Shown in pieces: positions 9,810 through 19,213 of a stretch of DNA of 64,000 bases. The notes beneath the pieces were generated by a model, which made no database searches, was not told where the DNA came from, and worked only from the letters and a program-made list of their open reading frames with translations. The stretch comes from Corynebacterium flavescens (lineage in GTDB: Bacteria; Actinomycetota; Actinomycetes; Mycobacteriales; Mycobacteriaceae), in the NCBI RefSeq assembly GCF_008693105.1, contig NZ_VXKK01000031.1:62001-126000 (forward strand), in the 5' to 3' direction. The position numbers and the translations under genes are program-made. The stretch's first letter is position 1, and each line of letters opens with the position of its first letter.

Positions 9810-10646
9810 CTACTTACGAGCGCGGCGCTGCGGGCGCGGCGGGGTGACTCCGTCTGCCAGTCTCCGGGTCCAGATCAGGAAAGCGGTGTGGGCATTCATG
9901 CGGTGCTCAGGGCGGGTGGCAAGCCCCTCAACCTTCCACTCGCGCACGAGGGATTCCCAGGCCTTGGGCTCGGTGAAGCACTGCAGCTCGCGGATTCCCT
10001 CCATGACCTTCATCAGCTGCGGGACGGTGGCAACGTAAGTCATGAAGACGCCACCCGGAATCAGGAGATCTCGCACGGTATCTAGATGCTCCCAGGGTTC
10101 GAGCATGTCTAGGATCACACGGTCAACTGGGCCGCCTAAGTCCTCGACGGTGACATCCCCAAGATCGCCAAGGCGGGGGCTCCACCACTGCGGTTGCTCC
10201 CCGAAGTACTCGCGGACGTTATCAACTGCATACTCCAAGTGATCCTCGCGTACCTCATAGGAAAACACGTGCCCTTCAGGCCCCACCGCGCGCAGCAGAG
10301 TCATGGACAAGGCCCCCGAGCCGGCACCAGCCTCGAGGACGCGCGCGCCCATGAAGATGTCGCCCTCGACGAGGATCTGTGCGGAGTCCTTGGGATAGAT
10401 CACCGCCGCGCCACGCGGCATGGACAAGACGTGATCAACCATGAGGTGCCTAAAGAGCAGGAAGGCGGAGCCCATCGTCGACTTAATCACAGAGCCCTCA
10501 TCCATGCCCACGATGTCGTCATGGTTGATGATGCCCTTGTGGGAGTGAAACTGCCCGCCTTCTTCCAAGACCAGGGTGTAGTGACGGCGTTTGGCATCCG
10601 TGAGCTGGACACGGTCACCGTAATGGAAAGGCCCGGAATAAGGCAT
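9810..10646 (-). CDS. trmI: tRNA (adenine-58-N1) methyltransferase TrmI
   Basis: SAM-dependent enzyme that makes m1A58 in the T-loop of tRNA. The 278 aa length and class I methyltransferase motif I (VLEAGAGSGALSM) at about residue 102 are typical. An N-terminal small domain (PFHYGDRVQLTDAKRRHY) matches the family. Motifs such as SYEVREDH and DRVILDMLEPWEHLD follow. The C-terminus is basic (RPQRRARK). It lies between the M18 peptidase and arc on the same strand, with 77 nt to arc; this neighbourhood is common in actinobacteria. Confidence 0.92.
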   Translation of the reverse strand: MPYSGPFHYGDRVQLTDAKRRHYTLVLEEGGQFHSHKGIINHDDIVGMDEGSVIKSTMGSAFLLFRHLMVDHVLSMPRGAAVIYPKDSAQILVEGDIFMGARVLEAGAGSGALSMTLLRAVGPEGHVFSYEVREDHLEYAVDNVREYFGEQPQWWSPRLGDLGDVTVEDLGGPVDRVILDMLEPWEHLDTVRDLLIPGGVFMTYVATVPQLMKVMEGIRELQCFTEPKAWESLVREWKVEGLATRPEHRMNAHTAFLIWTRRLADGVTPPRPQRRARK

Positions 10647-10739
10647 AGCTGGTGGTGCTCCTCAGAGTGATTCGAGTATTGGTATAAGCCGATCTTTAGC
10701 CAAGCACCGGCTTGGCTGTAGCCGAAGGCTTTTCGGTGT

Positions 10740-11996
10740 TTAACCCACCAAGTATGCCTCAAGAGCCTGGGCCAACCATAGTTGGTCGCGTTCGCCCACC
10801 ATTTCACGCACAGAGTGCATTGAGAGCATGGGTACCCCGACGTCCACGGTATCGATGCCCAGACGCGTGGCCGTGATGGGGCCGATGGTCGAGCCGCAGG
10901 GAACATCGTTATTGCCCACGAAACGCTGAAAAGGAACCCCGGCGCGCTCACAGGCTGCCTCCCACAGGCTAATGGTTACCGCGTTAGACGCGTAGCGTTG
11001 ATTGGCATTGATCTTGGTTACGGGCCCCTGCCCGATGATCGGGTGGTGTCCCGGATCATGCTTGCTGGCATAGTTGGGGTGCACTGAATGGGCGGCATCG
11101 GCGGAGACGCAGCTCGATCGCGCATACATGCGCTGCTTATCCTCGGCGTCAGCCCCCAGGGCACCCGCGGTGCGCCCTAAGACATCATCCAAGATGGGAC
11201 CAGCTGCGCCGAAGCGCGAGTTCGAGCCCACCTCCTCGTGATCAAAGGCGGCCATGACGAGGATGTCTCTTCCCTCATACTCCCCTGCCGCCTGGGTCAG
11301 GGCCCGCAGGCTGGCAAAGACGGAGGAAAGGTTGTCCATGCGCCCGGCGGCGATGAAGCGCTCCCCCGCCCCAAAGACAGCGCCGCGCGCGGCATCAGCG
11401 GTGATGAGGTTGAATGCGGCAATATCGCCGGCGTCGATCCCCAGTTGCTTCGCTATCACCTCCAGGATGGAAGTCTCCGGATCACCCACGCTCAGAACCG
11501 GCTGCATGTGCTGCTGGCGGTCCGGCTTGAACTCGTCCTGGCGGTAGAGGTGGATAGCCAAGGAGGGCAGGCGCAGCAGCGGGCCGGTATTGACTAGGTG
11601 GCGGTCACCGTCCTTGGTTACCAGCTGACCTGCGACAGTAAGCTCTCGGTCAAACCAGGTATGCAGCAAGGCCCCGCCGTAGACTTCCACAGCCACCTGC
11701 TGCCAGCCAGCGGCGCTAAAATCAGGCTGCGGTTTTAACACGAGCCCGGGGGAATCCGTGTGAGAACCAATGATGTGAAACCCTGAATCCGGTGAAGCCC
11801 CCTCCGGCACAAACCACGCCATGAGTGCCCCACCGCGAATAAGGTAGTGGCCGCCCGGCGTGCTTGACCACCTCTCGCTTTCTGCCTGGCGCTTAAAACC
11901 TGCGGCCTCCAAAATCCTCGCGCCTTCTGCAGCGGCATGGTAGGAAGATGGAGATGCAGCGATGAAATCTAGAAAGTCCTCAGTCGAATTACTCAT
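10740..11996 (-). CDS. M18 family aminopeptidase (aspartyl aminopeptidase type)
   Basis: Predicted dinuclear zinc aminopeptidase of 418 aa that trims N-terminal acidic residues from peptides. Metal-site motifs of the family are visible: IIGSHTDSPGL (His, Asp), FDHEEVGSNSR (catalytic Glu pair), GRMDNLSSVFA, and near the end SLWEAACERAGVPFQ with PMLSMHSVREM (last His ligand). I chose the ATG at 11996 (MSNSTEDFLDFIAA) because a GAGGG ribosome site precedes it; longer frames would run into the promoter of the divergent nuclease gene. Only 46 nt separate the two divergent starts. Confidence 0.9.
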   Translation of the reverse strand: MSNSTEDFLDFIAASPSSYHAAAEGARILEAAGFKRQAESERWSSTPGGHYLIRGGALMAWFVPEGASPDSGFHIIGSHTDSPGLVLKPQPDFSAAGWQQVAVEVYGGALLHTWFDRELTVAGQLVTKDGDRHLVNTGPLLRLPSLAIHLYRQDEFKPDRQQHMQPVLSVGDPETSILEVIAKQLGIDAGDIAAFNLITADAARGAVFGAGERFIAAGRMDNLSSVFASLRALTQAAGEYEGRDILVMAAFDHEEVGSNSRFGAAGPILDDVLGRTAGALGADAEDKQRMYARSSCVSADAAHSVHPNYASKHDPGHHPIIGQGPVTKINANQRYASNAVTISLWEAACERAGVPFQRFVGNNDVPCGSTIGPITATRLGIDTVDVGVPMLSMHSVREMVGERDQLWLAQALEAYLVG

Positions 11997-12042
11997 GCCC
12001 TCTAGCTTGCCACGAACAAGCAAGCGATAGGCTGAAAGGATC

Positions 12043-12873
12043 ATGGCTTCTTCACATAACACTCCCCGCCCCATAGCCCTCTCGCCCTCGCGGGCTTCCG
12101 ATTACACCCAGTGCCCTTTGCTTTATCGCTTCCGGGCCATCGACCGCCTGCCGGAGCCTAAAACTGTCGCGCAGGTGCGTGGAACACTCGTCCACGCAGT
12201 ACTCGAGCACATGCATGACCTCCCCCGCGAGGAGCGCACTTACCCGGCAGCAGTGAAGATGATTAAGCCGGAATGGGCCACCATGGCGGAAAAGGACGCG
12301 GAGCTTAGCCAGCTCATCTCCCCAGATAAGGAGCTGGAGTTCTTCGTGGAGGCTCGTTCCCTCATCAAGGGCTATTTCCAGATGGAGAACCCGCAGGGCT
12401 TCGACGCCGCGGACACGGAAATGTACGTCAATACCGTGCTGCCCAACGGTGTGCCTGTGCGCGGCTTCATCGACCGCGTCGACGTCGCGCCGGGCGGGCA
12501 GGTACGCGTGGTGGATTATAAAACCGGAAAGAAGCCCAGCCCACGCTATAGCCACGATGCCCAGTTCCAAATGCGCTTTTATGCGCTCGTGTATTGGCGG
12601 CTCTTGGGAACCATTCCGGCCCAGCTTCGCTTGATGTACCTCAAGGTTCTGGACTCAATGATTCTCAGCCCCAACCGCGAAGAACTCGAGTACTTTGAGC
12701 GCGACCTCGGCGTCTTGTGGGCGAAGATTGAAGGCGATGGGCGCAGCGGGGACTTCCGTCCCAAGACGTCCAAGCTCTGCGGCTGGTGCGCCCACCAGGC
12801 AATATGTCCTGCCTTTGGCGGCACACCGCCTGCCTATCCTGGCTGGCCGGGATCGACGGCCGATACAGACTAG
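12043..12873 (+). CDS. RecB-family PD-(D/E)XK nuclease with Fe-S cluster cysteines
   Basis: Stand-alone nuclease domain of 276 aa resembling the C-terminal domain of RecB/AddB. The nuclease core is visible: GTLVHAVLEHMH (motif His), FIDRVDV (Asp), and VVDYKTGKK (Asp, Lys). Four cysteines flank it: C24 in the N-terminal SDYTQCP and C246, C249 and C255 in LCGWCAHQAICPAF. This is the spacing of AddB/Cas4-type Fe-S cluster nucleases. It has no helicase part. It faces the M18 peptidase divergently. A DNA repair or processing role is inferred; the substrate is unknown. Confidence 0.88.
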   Translation: MASSHNTPRPIALSPSRASDYTQCPLLYRFRAIDRLPEPKTVAQVRGTLVHAVLEHMHDLPREERTYPAAVKMIKPEWATMAEKDAELSQLISPDKELEFFVEARSLIKGYFQMENPQGFDAADTEMYVNTVLPNGVPVRGFIDRVDVAPGGQVRVVDYKTGKKPSPRYSHDAQFQMRFYALVYWRLLGTIPAQLRLMYLKVLDSMILSPNREELEYFERDLGVLWAKIEGDGRSGDFRPKTSKLCGWCAHQAICPAFGGTPPAYPGWPGSTADTD

Positions 12874-12910
12874 GGGTTCTGGAGGTAGTTACAGCTCACC
12901 TGCGCTGCGT

Positions 12911-14575
12911 CTAGAACAGGCCGGTGATGTTGCCGTTCTCGTTCACGTCGATGGCGTTTGCGGTGGGCTTCTTAGGAAGTCCAGGCATGGTCATAACGTC
13001 TCCGGTAAGGGCCACGATGAATCCAGCTCCGGTACGCGGCAGCAATTCCCGCACGTGCAGGACGTGGCCGCTGGGAGCGCCTAATTCGTGGGGATCATCC
13101 GAGAAAGAATACTGCGTTTTGGAAATAACCACGGGCAGGGTATCCCAGCCATTGGCTTTGATGTAGGCAAGGTCCTTCTTGGCCTTCGCTCCGTATTCCA
13201 CACGGGCGGCACGGTAGATGGAGGTAGCGATCTTCTCAATAGAGGCCTCGACTCCCTTCGCGGGATCGTAGAGGGGGTGAGAATCACCATCGAGGTGCTC
13301 GAGGACAAGCTCCGCGAGCTCTAGTGCGCCCTCCCCGCCCTCCCCAAAGACGCGGACCTCAGCCAGCGGAACGCCGAAGAAGTCAGCCCATTCGCTCATG
13401 AGCTCACGCTCGTCTGCGGTATCGCTGGGGAAGAGATTAAGGGCCACGACTGGGCTAAGCCCGAATTGCCGGAGGTTTTCCACGTGACGCTCTAGATTTC
13501 CTAGTCCTGCACGCAGTGCGTCGAGGTCTTCCACATCAAGGTCCTGCTTGGCGACGCCGCCGTTGTACTTCTGCGAACGGATCGTCACCACTACCACCGC
13601 ACCGGCGACGTCGAGGTGGCCGAAACGGGCCTTGATGTCGAGGAACTTCTCCCCTCCCAAGTCCGCGCCGAACCCTGCCTCGGAGAGAACATAGTCACCG
13701 AACTGCAGCGCGGTGGTAGTAGCCAGAAGCGAGTTGCAACCGTGTGCGATGTTGGCGAAGGGGCCGCCGTGCACGAAAGCGGGAACGCCGCCTAAGGTTT
13801 GCACTAAGTTGGGGTTGATGGCATCTCGCATCAATGCAGTAAGCGCACCATCCGCCTCGAGGTCACGTGCCGTGACTGGTTCTTGGTCAAAGGTATAGCC
13901 AATGGTGATGTCGCCGAGACGACGCTTCAAATCCTGCAGGCTGGTTGCCAGGCACAAAATGGCCATGATCTCCGAAGCGGCGGTGATGGTAAATCCAGTC
14001 TCAGCCGGGACTCCGTGTGCAGGCCCTCCCAGACCGGTGACGACCTTGCGTAGCGAACGGTCATTGACGTCCTCACAGCGCTGCCAGGTAACTCGACGAG
14101 GATCGATGTTGAGGTGGTTTCCTTGGTGGATATGGTTGTCCACCAAGGCCGCCAAAGTATTGGTAGCCGCGGTAATGGCGTGAAAATCCCCCGTGAAGTG
14201 GAGGTTAATATCCTCCATAGGCACAATCTGGGAGTATCCGCCACCCGCGGCGCCACCCTTGATGCCCATCACGGGGCCCTGGGAGGGCTCACGAAGGGCC
14301 ACGATGGCTTTCTTGCCTAGCCGGTCGAGGGCATCCGTCAGGCCAATCAACACCGTGGACTTGCCCTCGCCCGCGGGAGTGGGTGAGACTCCCGTGACGA
14401 GGATCAGCTTTCCTTGCCCCTCACTCGGGCCCAACTTGGTGATATCCACCTTCGCCTTGGTTGTGCCATAGGCAATAAGGGCCTCTTGCGGTATTCCCGC
14501 CTTGGCGGCGATGAGTGAGATGGGCTGTAGCTTATGAGCTTGGGCAATTTCGACGTCGGAAGGCTGTGTAGTCAT
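12911..14575 (-). CDS. fhs: Formate-tetrahydrofolate ligase
   Basis: Makes 10-formyl-tetrahydrofolate from formate, ATP and THF for purine and formyl-Met synthesis. It has 554 aa, the usual length. The P-loop-like region TPAGEGKSTVLIGL (about 65-78), and family blocks MGIKGGAAGGGYSQ, DFHAITAATN, HGCNSL, SEAGFGADLGGEKF and PGLPKKPTAN, are present. The start at 14575 has an AGGA element at 8 nt; two upstream in-frame ATGs lack spacing. It converges with the nuclease gene. It stands apart from the Dcu gene by 55 nt on the same strand. Confidence 0.95.
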   Translation of the reverse strand: MTTQPSDVEIAQAHKLQPISLIAAKAGIPQEALIAYGTTKAKVDITKLGPSEGQGKLILVTGVSPTPAGEGKSTVLIGLTDALDRLGKKAIVALREPSQGPVMGIKGGAAGGGYSQIVPMEDINLHFTGDFHAITAATNTLAALVDNHIHQGNHLNIDPRRVTWQRCEDVNDRSLRKVVTGLGGPAHGVPAETGFTITAASEIMAILCLATSLQDLKRRLGDITIGYTFDQEPVTARDLEADGALTALMRDAINPNLVQTLGGVPAFVHGGPFANIAHGCNSLLATTTALQFGDYVLSEAGFGADLGGEKFLDIKARFGHLDVAGAVVVVTIRSQKYNGGVAKQDLDVEDLDALRAGLGNLERHVENLRQFGLSPVVALNLFPSDTADERELMSEWADFFGVPLAEVRVFGEGGEGALELAELVLEHLDGDSHPLYDPAKGVEASIEKIATSIYRAARVEYGAKAKKDLAYIKANGWDTLPVVISKTQYSFSDDPHELGAPSGHVLHVRELLPRTGAGFIVALTGDVMTMPGLPKKPTANAIDVNENGNITGLF

Positions 14576-14630
14576 AAACTGCATCCTACCGAGGTCGAAG
14601 CGCATTGCTTAAAGCAGGTCGGGGTGCACT

Positions 14631-15938
14631 TTAAAGAATCAGCGCGCCGAAGAGGTAGCCCAGGAGGACCGAAAGCACGATGCTGACGACGCCAGGCACG
14701 ATGAAGGGGTGGTTGAATACGGCCTTTCCGATTCGGGTGGAGCCCGTGTCATCCATCTCCACGGCGGCCAGCAGTGTCGGGTATGTAGGAAGCACGAACA
14801 GGGCTGCAACCGCAGGGAATGCCGCGATGGCGGTCAGCGGGCTGACACCCAGTGCAAGCGCGGGCGGAATGATCGCCTTCGTGGTGGCGGCCTGCGAGTA
14901 GAGCAAAGCAGCGGCGAAGAAGAGTACCACGGCCAGCAGCCACGGAGCAGATTGGATGACCTCGGAGGCAATGCCTTCGATTCCATCGATGTAGTGGTTG
15001 ATGAGGGTCGTGCCCAGCCAGGCCACTCCGAGCACACACATGGAGGCAGACATACCGGACTTAAATACCTGCGTATTGAGCACGTCCGCAGCCGGAATCT
15101 TAGTGAGCAGAACTATGGCTGTGGCTGCCGTGAGCATCACGGCCATGATGGCCTCGTTGCGTGGCAAGGTCGGATCCGAAATAAGTCCCAGCTGATCGGA
15201 CGTTAAGGTAGCCCAGGCCATGACGACGAGGATGGCTACAAGGAAGATACCTACTGAGGCTTTAGCACCTTTAGCAGGAACAAAGTTCTCAGCGCTCGCC
15301 GGCTTTTCCACGAGACCTGCTGCTAGGCGCTCCTGGTAGACCGGATCATCCTCAAGTTCCTTGCCCATTTTGTTGGCGATCCACGCCGCGGGGAAGATGG
15401 ACAGGAAGGTTGCCGGAATCAAGATGGCGAGAATCTGCAGGTATCCCACGCCTTTAGGTTCCAACAGAGACGCCAACAAGACCACAGCTGCAGAAAGCGG
15501 CGAGGCGCAGATCGCCATTTGGGAGGCAACCACGGCGATAGACAGCGGCCGCGAGGGACGCACCTTACCTTCCTTGGCCACCTCGACGATGACGGGAAGA
15601 GTGGAGAAGGCAGTGTGGCCGGTGCCGGCGAGGACCGTCATCAGCCAGGTGACCACCGGGGCGTAGAAAGTGACGCGCCGCGGATTCTTTCGCAGGAACT
15701 GCTCTGCCAAATAGACCAAATAGTCCATGCCCCCCGCACGCTGCATGGCAGCAATGGCGGCGATGACTGTCATGATGATGCCGATGACATCAAAGGGAAT
15801 ATCCTCGCGTGTTACTGGGACGCCCGTGGCGCCCAACAGTAAAACACCGAGGCCACCGGCCATGCCGATGCCGATAGAACCCATACGGGCGCCGATGAAA
15901 ATGGCCCCCAAGACTATAAGAACGTGTACGACAACCAT
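14631..15938 (-). CDS. Dcu-family C4-dicarboxylate transporter
   Basis: Predicted membrane carrier for fumarate, succinate, malate and aspartate, related to DcuA/DcuB. The 435 aa sequence has 10-12 hydrophobic segments. Family blocks include DVIGIIMTVIAAIAAMQRAGGMDYLV, broken here at residue 20, then LAGTGHTAFSTLPVI and FVLPTYPTLLAAVEMDDTGSTRIGK. It starts at the ATG at 15938 after an AGGGGAG ribosome site. Its neighbour upstream is aspartase, which makes fumarate from aspartate, so import of aspartate with export of fumarate or succinate is the likely job. DcuA versus DcuB type cannot be settled by eye. Confidence 0.9.
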   Translation of the reverse strand: MVVVHVLIVLGAIFIGARMGSIGIGMAGGLGVLLLGATGVPVTREDIPFDVIGIIMTVIAAIAAMQRAGGMDYLVYLAEQFLRKNPRRVTFYAPVVTWLMTVLAGTGHTAFSTLPVIVEVAKEGKVRPSRPLSIAVVASQMAICASPLSAAVVLLASLLEPKGVGYLQILAILIPATFLSIFPAAWIANKMGKELEDDPVYQERLAAGLVEKPASAENFVPAKGAKASVGIFLVAILVVMAWATLTSDQLGLISDPTLPRNEAIMAVMLTAATAIVLLTKIPAADVLNTQVFKSGMSASMCVLGVAWLGTTLINHYIDGIEGIASEVIQSAPWLLAVVLFFAAALLYSQAATTKAIIPPALALGVSPLTAIAAFPAVAALFVLPTYPTLLAAVEMDDTGSTRIGKAVFNHPFIVPGVVSIVLSVLLGYLFGALIL

Positions 15939-15965
15939 TGATGCTCCCCTAGTTGTTCGATAGCC

Positions 15966-16036
15966 GGTTCACGTGGACGAGGAAGAGAGCGAGAAGCTAG
16001 ACAAGACTCCTGTGCAGATCCTCGTTGACGTGAACC
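15966..16036 (-). promoter_or_regulatory. Long inverted repeat in the Dcu leader
   Basis: Two 18-nt arms, 15966-15983 and 16019-16036, are reverse complements except for two central positions, with a 35-nt loop. The element ends 27 nt before the dcu start codon, close to its ribosome site. It could be a leader RNA hairpin that modulates translation or transcription, or a regulator binding site. It is directly visible; its role is inferred. Confidence 0.5.
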
Positions 16037-16169
16037 TATGATGAATTGCTTAACTTTTACTTTGCTACATTTGAGTAGGTTTTGTGCATATAAACCCCCG
16101 CTTGTGTCCGTTCCCACAACCCGTACGGACATCCCACATAAGTGCAGATTTGGCAGGTAGTCCAAAAAG

Positions 16170-16217
16170 AAGGTGGGAGGCCGAGCCCGGCACAATGCCG
16201 GACCGTTCTCCCACCTT
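16170..16217 (-). terminator. Strong hairpin between aspA and dcu (possibly bidirectional)
   Basis: Arms AAGGTGGGAG (16170-16179) and CTCCCACCTT (16208-16217) pair perfectly. An inner hairpin CCGGCA/TGCCGG (16187-16192, 16196-16201) sits inside. On the minus strand it is followed by CTTTTTGG, so it can end the aspA transcript about 115 nt past its stop. On the plus strand it is followed by CCTTTTA. The Dcu gene must then have its own promoter or rely on readthrough. The AT-rich stretch 16037-16110 is the likely promoter region. Confidence 0.75.
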
Positions 16218-16333
16218 TTAGCGCTCGATATGCACTCTCGAGCCGTTAACCCTTGCCGAACCCTCTACTGACGCTGTTTAAAGCGCAGCGATGCTCGGGT
16301 GCCTAGGAAGTGCTCAAGGCACTCTGGGTGAAA

Positions 16334-17881
16334 CTAGTTCTCGTCGACGTAGAGCTGGCCGCGGAACTCGGGGTGCATGAGGTTTTCCACCGAAAGAACC
16401 TTGTCCAAGGTGGCCTCATCGAGCAGACCCTTCTCAAGGACGAGCTCGCGCACACCCCTACCCGTGTGCAGGGACTCCTTGGCAATGAGATCGCCATTGT
16501 GGTGGCCGATGAACGGGTTGAGATAGGTGACGATACCGATGGAGTTCTCGACGTAGGCGCGGCATACCTCCGGGTTGGCGGTGATTCCCACTACGCACTT
16601 CTCACGCAGGGTGTCGACAGCGTTGCCCATGATGCGGATGGATTGGAACAGTGCCTCGCCGATGACGGGCTCCATGACGTTGAGCTGGAGCTGCCCAGCC
16701 TCTGCGGCCATGGTGACCACGTGATCGTTGCCGAAGACCTTGAAGCAGACCTGGTTGACTACCTCGGGGATAACCGGGTTGACCTTACCCGGCATGATCG
16801 AGGAACCAGCCTGACGCGGAGGCAGGTTGATCTCGTGGAGTCCGGCGCGCGGGCCGGAGGAAAGCAGACGGAGATCGTTGCAGATCTTCGACAGCTTCAT
16901 AGCGGCACGCTTGATGGCGGAGTGCAGCAAGACATAAGCACCGCAGTCCGAGGTGGCCTCGATGAGGTCACGAGCTGTCTTCATCTCCAGGCCAGTAACC
17001 TCCGACAGGGCGGCGGTGACCTGGTGGCGGTAGCCAGCCGGGGTGTTAACTCCGGTGCCGATCGCGGTAGCGCCGAGGTTGATCTCGCGCAGGCGCGACT
17101 GTGCATCGCGCAAGACAGACTGCTCTTCGGCCAAGTTGTGCGCGAAGGCCTTGAACTCATCTCCCATGGTCATGGGGACGGCGTCCTGCAGCTGGGTGCG
17201 GCCCATCTTCAAGATGTCTTGGAACTCGTTACCCTTTGCGTTGAAAGCGGCTTCCAATGCATCGAAGCGCTCGATGAGCTTGTCGACGGCGGCGTACACA
17301 CCAAGACGGAAGCCCGTGGGGTATGCGTCATTGGTGGACTGCGACATGTTGACATCATCATTGGGGTTGATGATGTCGTAGGAGCCCTTGGGCTCACCGA
17401 GGTATTCGAGTGCCAAGTTGGCAACAACCTCGTTGGTATTCATGTTTAGAGAGGTGCCGGCACCACCCTGGAATACGTCGAGGGGGAATTGGTCCATGCA
17501 ACGACCCTTGTCAAGGATCTGATCACAGGCCCAGATGATGGCCTCCGCCTTCTTGCGAGGCAGGGTGTGGAGACGACGGTTTGCCATGGCAGTGGCCTTT
17601 TTGACCTGCACCATGCCGCGTACGAACTCCGGAATGGAGTTGATGGTGACATAGGAGATCTGGAAGTTATCCATAGCGCGCACGGTGTGGACGCCATAGT
17701 AGGCATCCGCCGGAACCTCAAGAGAACCGAGCAAGTCGGTCTCTGTACGCGTCTTCTTGGTCCCTAGGCCGGAACCGGGCTTCTCAGTCTTGTCGGTTCC
17801 TACAGTCTGGCCAGCCTCCACGGAGGTCTTTTTGACCTCTTCCTTGGAGTCATGGACATTCTTCTTGGAGGGCTTTGCCAT
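16334..17881 (-). CDS. aspA: Aspartate ammonia-lyase
   Basis: Deaminates L-aspartate to fumarate and ammonia. The 515 aa protein has the fumarase/aspartase signature [11 protein letters not shown], the block [19 protein letters not shown] and [17 protein letters not shown]. The first 45 or so residues are a charged Lys/Glu/Thr-rich extension absent from enterobacterial AspA, but similar extensions occur in C. glutamicum. An AAGGAG ribosome site is 9 nt before the ATG at 17881. It lies downstream of hisG with a 121-nt gap and upstream of the Dcu carrier. The enzyme feeds fumarate into the TCA cycle. Confidence 0.95.
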   Translation of the reverse strand: MAKPSKKNVHDSKEEVKKTSVEAGQTVGTDKTEKPGSGLGTKKTRTETDLLGSLEVPADAYYGVHTVRAMDNFQISYVTINSIPEFVRGMVQVKKATAMANRRLHTLPRKKAEAIIWACDQILDKGRCMDQFPLDVFQGGAGTSLNMNTNEVVANLALEYLGEPKGSYDIINPNDDVNMSQSTNDAYPTGFRLGVYAAVDKLIERFDALEAAFNAKGNEFQDILKMGRTQLQDAVPMTMGDEFKAFAHNLAEEQSVLRDAQSRLREINLGATAIGTGVNTPAGYRHQVTAALSEVTGLEMKTARDLIEATSDCGAYVLLHSAIKRAAMKLSKICNDLRLLSSGPRAGLHEINLPPRQAGSSIMPGKVNPVIPEVVNQVCFKVFGNDHVVTMAAEAGQLQLNVMEPVIGEALFQSIRIMGNAVDTLREKCVVGITANPEVCRAYVENSIGIVTYLNPFIGHHNGDLIAKESLHTGRGVRELVLEKGLLDEATLDKVLSVENLMHPEFRGQLYVDEN

Positions 17882-18002
17882 GGTGACAAACTCCTTAAAA
17901 CAGCTCGCGACCTACCTACGGTAAGTCTGGAATGAATTTGATTCACTCACCATCGTAGACGCGCTGGCAGATTAAGGGTGCGAAAAAAGTTATTGTCTAC
18001 CG

Positions 18003-18848
18003 CTAGAAGCGGGCTATCCGTAGATCGGAAGCCAAAATGGCCTCCGCACCCAGGGACAATAGCTCATCCATGACGTGGTTGGCGCGCTTACGCGGCACCA
18101 TGGCGCGAACCGCAACCCAGCCCTCACGCGCCAAAGGCGAGACGGTTGGACCGGTAAGACCAGGGGTCACCCGCGAGGCGGCATCAAGATTGCTCTTTGC
18201 CACGTTGTAATCAAGCATGAGGTAGTGACGGGCGTGCAAGATACCCTGGATGCGGCTGAGGACAGTCTCTTCCTCTGCACTCAGGGGTTGCCCCTCGCGT
18301 TTGATAACGATAGCTTCGGAGGACAGAATCTTCTCCCCAAAGGGGGCGAGCCCCTGCTGACGCAGGGTAGTTCCGGTAGAAACCACGTCCGCGATGACAT
18401 CGGCCACTCCCAGGTGGATAGAGATCTCCACCGCGCCATCGAGCCTAATGACCTTGGCTTCAATGCCACGGGCGCGAAGGTCATCACGCACGAGGTTGGG
18501 ATAAGAGGTGGCGATGGTCTTTCCCTCTAGCTTCTCCACGCTCCACTCCTCACCAGCCGGAGCGGCATAGCGGAAGGTCGATGCACCAAAGCCGAGGCGC
18601 AGCACCTCGTTGAACTTGGTACGGGAATCCAACGCAAGATCACGGCCGGTAATCCCCATATCAAGTACGCCTTGGGAGACGTATATAGCAATGTCCTTCG
18701 GGCGTAGGAAGAAGAACTCTACATCGTTGTTCTTGTCCACGACGTTGAGGGACTTGTTATGCCCTCGGCCCTTGTATCCAGCCTCGGAGAGAATATCGAG
18801 CGCTGCCTCGGACAAAGAGCCCTTATTGGGCACAGCAATCTTTATCAT
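18003..18848 (-). CDS. hisG: ATP phosphoribosyltransferase
   Basis: First step of histidine synthesis, joining ATP and PRPP. The 281 aa length is the long, self-regulated HisG_L type with a C-terminal ACT-like domain for histidine feedback (about 205-281, WVAVRAMVPRKRANHVMDELL). Motifs: IAVPNKGSL at the start, GMDITGRDL-like GITGRDLALDS, and the PRPP loop DVVSTGTTLRQQGL. It follows hisE by 50 nt on the same strand, and the two first steps of the pathway are probably co-transcribed. It ends 121 nt before aspA. Confidence 0.95.
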   Translation of the reverse strand: MIKIAVPNKGSLSEAALDILSEAGYKGRGHNKSLNVVDKNNDVEFFFLRPKDIAIYVSQGVLDMGITGRDLALDSRTKFNEVLRLGFGASTFRYAAPAGEEWSVEKLEGKTIATSYPNLVRDDLRARGIEAKVIRLDGAVEISIHLGVADVIADVVSTGTTLRQQGLAPFGEKILSSEAIVIKREGQPLSAEEETVLSRIQGILHARHYLMLDYNVAKSNLDAASRVTPGLTGPTVSPLAREGWVAVRAMVPRKRANHVMDELLSLGAEAILASDLRIARF

Positions 18849-18898
18849 GACTTCTTCCTAGAGATTCTTGTACTGCAGAATGTGTAACACTGGTACTG

Positions 18899-19162
18899 CT
18901 ACAGGTACTTATATACGTCTTCCAAAGCGATTCCACGCTTGAGCATCATGACCTGGGTCCAGTACATGAGCTGAGACATTTCTTCCGCGAGTTCGGCGTC
19001 TGATTGGTACTCTGCGGCGAGCCATACCTCGCCCGCTTCCTCGATGACCTTCTTACCGATGAAGTGAACGCCCTTATCTAGGGCCTCGACGGTGCCGGAG
19101 CCCTCCGGGCGGTTGTCTGCTTTTTCTTTTAGTTCAGCAAAAAGTGCCTCAAAATTCTTCAC
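18899..19162 (-). CDS. hisE: Phosphoribosyl-ATP pyrophosphatase
   Basis: Second histidine step: hydrolyses PR-ATP to PR-AMP and pyrophosphate. The 87 aa single-domain protein is an all-helical MazG-like fold with the metal-binding helix [17 protein letters not shown] and [12 protein letters not shown]. It is separate from HisI, as is usual in actinobacteria. It precedes hisG and follows the HAD gene by about 50 nt. Confidence 0.94.
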   Translation of the reverse strand: MKNFEALFAELKEKADNRPEGSGTVEALDKGVHFIGKKVIEEAGEVWLAAEYQSDAELAEEMSQLMYWTQVMMLKRGIALEDVYKYL

Positions 19163-19213
19163 GGCAGACTATTATTCCACAGTTATCCACCCGAGGCGGC
19201 ATAAACCATGGCT

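Noticed and set aside
16310..17449. A 379-codon open frame antisense to aspA
   Set aside because: Same mirror effect; the aspartase frame is unambiguous.
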